Translations under genes and position numbers: made by a program | Shown here: piece by piece, positions 1-3,527 of the stretch | Layout: each line of letters begins with the position of its first letter | How positions within the stretch are numbered: the stretch's first letter is position 1 | Source of the DNA: Archaeoglobaceae archaeon | Lineage (GTDB): Archaea > Halobacteriota > Archaeoglobi > Archaeoglobales > Archaeoglobaceae | Assembly (NCBI GenBank): GCA_027016055.1 | Contig: JALWBF010000211.1 | Location: 1-5,571, forward strand | DNA length: 5,571 bases | Reading direction: 5' to 3' | The notes under the pieces: generated by a model | The model's input: only the letters and a program-made list of their open reading frames with translations | What the model was told of the DNA's origin: nothing | Database searches by the model: none

Positions 1-344
1 AGAGGATAACAGATTTAACGCAGGAGATTTCGATGTATGAGTGTTCAGATGAGTTCCTGCTTGAGAAGTTCGAGGGAATGGTTGACACTCTGCTTACGAT
101 GTTCGAGGTTATCGAGAAAGCCTACGAGGGCGACACCGAGAACTTGAGAAAGCAGTTATGGGCGTTGGATGACCTCGTAGATAGATACTACGTTGAGGCA
201 ATGGACTACATGTCCGAAATGTGCGGTTGTTCCGTGGACTGGGTTCTTACCGCGAGGCATCTTGAGAGGATAGGAGATCTTCTGGGAAAGGTCGGGGCGA
301 GGATAATATTTATCGAAGAGGGTAGAAGGGTTTGGATAAAGTGA
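1..344 (+). CDS. phoU: PhoU phosphate-signalling protein, C-terminal part (5' end outside window)
   Basis: This is the C-terminal half of a PhoU protein, a cytoplasmic all-helical, metal-binding regulator that acts with the Pst phosphate transporter and, in bacteria, a Pho histidine kinase. The first ATG is at 33, but the frame is open leftward to base 1, where it reads RITDLTQEIS after a codon ending in AG. That fits the (E)RIxD metal-binding motif closing the first three-helix PhoU repeat, so the gene very probably begins before the window. The second repeat carries its own motif, ERIGD, encoded at 264-278. About 113 residues are visible, against roughly 215-220 for a full-length family member. 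The stop TGA (342-344) touches or nearly touches the start of the next gene, also PhoU-like, so the two are probably co-transcribed and translationally coupled. Pst transporter genes are expected to the left but are not seen. The family call is firm; which partners it has is inference. Confidence 0.85.
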   Translation, partial: RITDLTQEISMYECSDEFLLEKFEGMVDTLLTMFEVIEKAYEGDTENLRKQLWALDDLVDRYYVEAMDYMSEMCGCSVDWVLTARHLERIGDLLGKVGARIIFIEEGRRVWIK

Positions 345-349
345 TGGGG

Positions 350-1312
350 ATGAAGAGGGAGGTTAGGAAGGTATATTCGAGCGGAAGGAGTAGCTACATA
401 GTTACGTTGCCGAAGGATTGGGTTGAGAGGAACGGTTTAAAGGCTGGAGACGGAGTAATAATGGAGATAGGAGATGGGACGATCATCATCTCTGTGGGCA
501 AAGAGGAAAAGATTAAGAAGGATGCTTTGATCGATGCGAAGGATTTGGAAGGTGAACCACTGATAAGAAGGATAATATCGTTCTATTTAGCCGGATACGA
601 TTCTCTAAGGATAAAGGTTTACAACGAGGAACACAGAAGGGCTGTAGCCTTGGCTTCCGATATACTGATCGGAGCGGAAGTTATAGAGGATCTCGGAAAG
701 GAGATAGTGCTGGAGATTTTCATGGACGATACGAGGTATAAGCCTATGGACATAGTAGAGAAGATGGGAAACATATGCATAGCCATGCTATCCGATTTTT
801 GCACAGCTTTGAGGAATCTCGACAGATACATCTGCTCAACCCTTCACGTGAGAGAAGAAGAGATCGACAGGTTGCACTTCTTGGTTTTAAGACAGCTCAA
901 GTCTGTAGTTAGGCAGTGCGGGTCGAACGATCTTCAAACAACGAAAGCGTTGGAGTTCAGAACGGTCGTTAGGGCTTTTGAAAGAATAGCGGATCACATA
1001 GCGAACATGTCGGATAGCCTGATGAAGCTCGGAAAGCCGATTCCGGAGCTCTGCGATCTCGTAAACGATGTTCACGAGCTACTCAAAACAGCAAACATCT
1101 CTTTTTTGAGGAAAGATACGGAACTTGCTGATTTCGTTCTGAACGAGTTCGGAAAGCTGTCGGAGATGGAAGATGCAATCTACAGGCAGTTCATAGAGCA
1201 AAACGTTAAGGAAGCCCTTTTCATGAAGTCCATAATCGACAGCCTCTTCAGAATCGCAGCTTATTCGGCTGATATAGCCGAAGTCGTCATAAACATGTGC
1301 GTTCCGGATTAG
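350..1312 (+). CDS. AbrB-like DNA-binding domain fused to PhoU domain (archaeal phosphate-uptake regulator)
   Basis: This is a probable DNA-binding phosphate regulator of 320 residues. Residues 1-50 form a SpoVT/AbrB (MazE-like) swapped-hairpin domain: VRKVYSSGRSSYIVTLPKDW, then an LKAGD turn and a beta strand rich in Ile. The rest, from about residue 110, is a helical PhoU region. Its first repeat has an intact metal-binding motif, ERIADH (E211, R212, D215). The matching place in the second repeat reads FRIAAY (300-305), so the acidic ligands appear to be lost. Possible starts in frame are TTG 332, ATG 344 (TGATG overlap with the previous stop) and ATG 350. I prefer 350 because GTGAT at 341-345 can pair with the 16S tail four bases upstream and because the AbrB strand normally lies near the N-terminus; 344 is nearly as good. 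The fusion suggests that a phosphate or metal signal is passed straight to DNA, which is inference. The 3' end overlaps the convergent kinase gene by 26 bases. Confidence 0.85.
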   Translation: MKREVRKVYSSGRSSYIVTLPKDWVERNGLKAGDGVIMEIGDGTIIISVGKEEKIKKDALIDAKDLEGEPLIRRIISFYLAGYDSLRIKVYNEEHRRAVALASDILIGAEVIEDLGKEIVLEIFMDDTRYKPMDIVEKMGNICIAMLSDFCTALRNLDRYICSTLHVREEEIDRLHFLVLRQLKSVVRQCGSNDLQTTKALEFRTVVRAFERIADHIANMSDSLMKLGKPIPELCDLVNDVHELLKTANISFLRKDTELADFVLNEFGKLSEMEDAIYRQFIEQNVKEALFMKSIIDSLFRIAAYSADIAEVVINMCVPD

Positions 1313-2657
1313 CGGCTCTAAGCCTTATTACGAAAATCGAACCCTTCGGCTTATTATCTTCAATCCAAACCTTTCCGCCGTAGCTTTCGACTATCATCTT
1401 AACGAGATATAAACCCAAGCCAGTGTGTTTCCCGAATCCCTCCTCAAAAACCGCTTTTTTATCCTTAATTCCCGGTCCGTTGTCAGCAACTCTGATCTCA
1501 ACCCATCCGTCGAGCTTTCTTGCCGTAATTTCAATCTTAGGAATTTTTTCATCGCTGTGAACTATCGCGTTGATTATCAAATTTCTGAATACCGAAGCCA
1601 AAAGATCATCGGCCAAAACGCTGACATTCGGAACGTTAATGTTTATCTCCGCATTCGGATATCCAGTAGCTTCGCGTTCCAAAATTTCTCTAAGATTTAT
1701 TGGCTTTAGCTCTGTCTTGCTTTCAACATCTCGAATGGATTTAATGAGATTTATGGAATTTTTAATTCTGAAGAAGATGCTCTCTATTAGCCTTTCATCC
1801 CTATTTTCTTTGTAAAGCTCAAGATAACCCAAGATTGCTGTGAGATCGTTCAGTATATCATGTCTCATGAGTTTGTTCAGAAGCTCGACCTTTCTCCTTT
1901 CCCTCTCTATATCTTCTACCGTAACTATCTCCAAGTTTTCGGAGTAAATCTTATACATGGTAAAAAGTATGATGATGTAGCAGAGGTTGCCGAAGACATC
2001 TGGAAGGGAGCCTGTGTAATATATGTTCCAAGCCTCGTAGTAGCTGTATAGGACATTTTCTATCAGTATCAGGGATAGACCTACGGCAAGGGTGCAGTAT
2101 ATGAATCTTAACCTTCTCTTAACGTAAACTAAGAGGAGAAGGGTAACTATTGGAATCGATGCGATATTAATGGCTACATACAACGTCGATACGAAAGCTT
2201 CGAGCGGGCTAAGACTGCCTTTTACGCAATACATTACCGGAAACAGAATGGCGTCGACGGCAAAAGCGGTAAGTATGGATGCAATTATATAGCTGCAAAG
2301 ATCTATGTATCTTATATATTTTTTTAATATTGCGATCAAAATGTATATAAACGGTATGTATGATGAAATCCAGAAAACGTCTGCAAGGGATGGGAAGGGA
2401 TTGACTCCGATTATCTCGTAATAATTCCAGGTTATTTCTCCGAGCCAAGCCAGAAGAGATGAAAGGGCTACTGCAAGTCCTATCTTCTTTATCTCGCCTT
2501 CGGAGTGGATATAGATTATCAGAGCTATTACGAATATCAATAAGGGAACGACTGTTGTGAAAACATAATTATGAATTCTCGCCAAATCCGGAGGCAAAAA
2601 AGCGCTCAAAGTTGCAATAATAATTCCAATAATCAGGGCAACTGTTGTTTTCCGCAT
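1287..2657 (-). CDS. Membrane-bound sensor histidine kinase, about eight transmembrane segments
   Basis: This is a 456-residue two-component sensor kinase. The first half is very hydrophobic, with predicted membrane spans near residues 4-22, 31-51, 58-77, 92-112, 117-141, 153-179, 184-207 and 221-238. Between spans 3 and 4 lies GEITWNYY (73-80) and PSLADVFW (89-96). Similar PSxAD-type loops occur, from memory, in multi-span input domains of bacterial kinases and GGDEF proteins, but I cannot name the domain. A short basic, coiled-coil-like linker (about 248-262) leads to the H-box MRHDILNDL with phospho-acceptor H266. The ATPase domain follows: N-box RNLIINA (N359, N363), G1 box DNGPGI (392-397) and G2 box GLGL (413-416). 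There is no PAS, HAMP or receiver domain, so the signal must come through the membrane part. The start ATG at 2657 lies inside the upstream receiver gene (25-base overlap), which suggests coupled translation. The gene looks more AT-rich than its flanks. The kinase call is firm; the stimulus is unknown. Confidence 0.9.
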   Translation of the reverse strand: MRKTTVALIIGIIIATLSAFLPPDLARIHNYVFTTVVPLLIFVIALIIYIHSEGEIKKIGLAVALSSLLAWLGEITWNYYEIIGVNPFPSLADVFWISSYIPFIYILIAILKKYIRYIDLCSYIIASILTAFAVDAILFPVMYCVKGSLSPLEAFVSTLYVAINIASIPIVTLLLLVYVKRRLRFIYCTLAVGLSLILIENVLYSYYEAWNIYYTGSLPDVFGNLCYIIILFTMYKIYSENLEIVTVEDIERERRKVELLNKLMRHDILNDLTAILGYLELYKENRDERLIESIFFRIKNSINLIKSIRDVESKTELKPINLREILEREATGYPNAEININVPNVSVLADDLLASVFRNLIINAIVHSDEKIPKIEITARKLDGWVEIRVADNGPGIKDKKAVFEEGFGKHTGLGLYLVKMIVESYGGKVWIEDNKPKGSIFVIRLRAANPERTCL

Positions 2658-2989
2658 ATCTTCTCTATTAGCTCGATAAGCTTCCTTTTGGTTATCGGCT
2701 TTTCAAGTAAAGCTATCGCTCCAGCTTTGAGTATCTCCTCCCCTTTTGATTCGAAAGCGGTAATCCCTACGATCTTAGCATTTGGATCTATCTCAAGGAT
2801 TTCTTTCGTCGCCTGAATTCCATCCTTCTTTGGAAGAAGGATATCCATAAAGACGATATCTGGTCTCTCCTTCTTGTATAGCTCAACTGCACTCTCGCCG
2901 TCAGAAGCTTCGATTACCTCAAAATCGTTCAGCATTATCTTCAGGATCTCCCTTATCGCGATGTCGTCGTCAACTATCAAAACCTTCAT
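2633..2989 (-). CDS. Stand-alone CheY-like response regulator receiver protein
   Basis: This is a single-domain receiver of 118 residues, the expected phosphorylation partner of the kinase encoded next in the same operon. All active-site residues are visible: acidic pair D8/D9 in VLIVDDD, phospho-acceptor D49 in VFMDILLP, T77 in GITA, and K97 in EKP. The usual alternating beta/alpha pattern fills the length, and no output domain follows, so it must act by protein contact or phosphotransfer, as CheY and Spo0F do. I start it at ATG 2989, where MKVLIVDDD places the first strand at the N-terminus as in the family. A good ribosome site, GGGGTG (2995-3000, minus strand), sits five bases ahead. The GTG at 3004 would add five residues and place that site inside the gene. 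The end overlaps the kinase start by 25 bases. A consensus TATA box and a dyad upstream suggest a regulated promoter. Confidence 0.92.
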   Translation of the reverse strand: MKVLIVDDDIAIREILKIMLNDFEVIEASDGESAVELYKKERPDIVFMDILLPKKDGIQATKEILEIDPNAKIVGITAFESKGEEILKAGAIALLEKPITKRKLIELIEKICGKQQLP

Positions 2990-2994
2990 AATAA

Positions 2995-3000
2995 CACCCC
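2995..3000 (-). promoter_or_regulatory. Ribosome binding site of the receiver gene
   Basis: On the minus strand GGGGTG lies five bases before ATG 2989 and can pair with the CACCUCC tail of archaeal 16S rRNA. It decides the start in favour of ATG 2989 over the in-frame GTG at 3004. Confidence 0.6.
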
Positions 3001-3005
3001 ACACG

Positions 3006-3030
3006 CATCATTATACTTGTGCTAATGATG
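3006..3030. promoter_or_regulatory. Inverted repeat, possible operator in the receiver-gene promoter
   Basis: This is a perfect dyad with 8-bp arms CATCATTA (3006-3013) and TAATGATG (3023-3030) around a 9-base spacer, so arm centres are 17 bp apart. It fills the gap between the TATA box (3032-3039) and the predicted start site (about 3009) of the leftward operon. A dimeric regulator bound there could block polymerase. The repeat is seen directly; the operator role is inference. A weak RNA hairpin is less likely because most of it would lie upstream of the transcript. Confidence 0.45.
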
Positions 3031-3031
3031 A

Positions 3032-3039
3032 TATTTAAA
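3032..3039 (-). promoter_or_regulatory. TATA box of the receiver/kinase operon
   Basis: The minus strand reads TTTAAATA, a match to the archaeal TATA consensus, preceded by an A-rich, BRE-like stretch (GAAAGACAAA). Archaeal transcription usually starts about 25-27 bases downstream of the box centre, which predicts a start near 3009-3010 and a leader of about 20 bases carrying the GGGGTG ribosome site. The geometry supports the assignment; the start site itself is inferred. Confidence 0.65.
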
Positions 3040-3113
3040 ATTTGTCTTTCATCAATTAGGGATATTAGCAAAATATATGTAAAAATAAATTTTTAATTTA
3101 ATGTGCCATAACG

Positions 3114-3127
3114 GAAAGCTTTATTTT
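3114..3127 (+). promoter_or_regulatory. BRE/TATA promoter of the small unknown gene
   Basis: GAAAGCTTTATTTT combines an A-rich BRE-like part with a TATA-like part (TTTATTTT, 3120-3127). A start about 26 bases past the box centre falls at roughly 3149-3151, on the ATG at 3151, which predicts a leaderless message. The 3061-3100 stretch upstream is very AT-rich and might hold alternative boxes (for example AAATATAT at 3071). Confidence 0.5.
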
Positions 3128-3150
3128 GGGTGAATCTAACTTGCCATGAG

Positions 3151-3492
3151 ATGAATCGTTACGAGCTTGAAGATCCGCACCAACATAAGCTGGTAAATAG
3201 GATATTCGGTGGTCTGATATCGAAGTATAGGCTTGAGGATATAATGAGGTTGGTGAAGGAGAACAAGAATTGCACCGTGTATATATCTCTGACAAGGGAA
3301 AATCCTATGGATGTCGACATAGTCGTTGATAAGGAAGGAAAATACAGCTACTGCTGTGGAGACGTTCTAATGATCCCGATTCCAAAGAAGTTCGCTGTTT
3401 TAGAGCCGGATAAAAAGTATTTCGAGATGACTCTCAAGGCAAACATATTCTTGGCTCTTATGAAGGCTGATGAGAAAGAACTTCACACTTAG
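3151..3492 (+). CDS. Small conserved-looking protein of unknown function
   Basis: I do not recognise this 113-residue protein. It appears soluble, with no signal peptide or clear membrane span. It starts with charged, amphipathic helical sequence (LVNRIFGGLISKYRLEDIMRL, about 14-34), followed by alternating strands (TVYISL at 42-47, DVDIVVD at 54-60, VLMIPIPKKFAVL at 72-84) and a C-terminal helix (about 93-110). Three cysteines (C41, C68, C69) and an HQH (10-12) are present, but they form no recognisable metal site. I chose ATG 3151 because a TATA box at 3120-3127 places the transcript start almost on it. The in-frame GTG at 3130 would lie just beyond the TATA box and has no ribosome site. 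The next gene starts 35 bases after its stop on the same strand, so some read-through into the RecJ-like gene is possible. Being coding is supported by an open frame with archaeal codon use and promoter geometry. Confidence 0.7.
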   Translation: MNRYELEDPHQHKLVNRIFGGLISKYRLEDIMRLVKENKNCTVYISLTRENPMDVDIVVDKEGKYSYCCGDVLMIPIPKKFAVLEPDKKYFEMTLKANIFLALMKADEKELHT

Positions 3493-3495
3493 TCA

Positions 3496-3505
3496 AGCTT
3501 TTATC
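3496..3505 (+). promoter_or_regulatory. TATA-type promoter of the RecJ-like gene
   Basis: AAGCTTTTAT (3496-3505 including the final C) sits in the 35-base gap after the previous stop. Its TATA-like centre (about 3501-3502) is 26 bases from ATG 3528, so the transcript is predicted to be leaderless, and no ribosome site is seen. It resembles the AAGCTTTAT core ahead of the previous gene. Confidence 0.5.
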
Positions 3506-3527
3506 CAAAGAGTTTCTATGGCTTCTA

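Noticed and set aside
33..344. ATG 33 as the true start of a 103-residue protein
   Set aside because: The frame is open to the window edge and encodes a PhoU metal motif before this ATG, so it is better read as an internal methionine.
1452..1461. T-run as a dedicated terminator of the PhoU-fusion transcript
   Set aside because: It is only six T and lies within the kinase coding sequence as Lys codons on the other strand. It could end some transcripts but cannot be supported as a terminator from sequence alone.
1425..2051. Plus-strand open frames within the kinase gene
   Set aside because: They lie opposite H-box and ATPase motifs encoded on the minus strand and show no features of their own.
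3071..3100. AT-rich stretch as the main promoter of the rightward gene
   Set aside because: A box here would start the transcript about 50 bases before ATG 3151 with no ribosome site in the leader. The box at 3120-3127 fits better, although a second promoter cannot be excluded.
3130..3492. GTG 3130 as the start of the small unknown protein
   Set aside because: It lies just three bases beyond the predicted TATA box and has no ribosome site. ATG 3151 fits a leaderless start.
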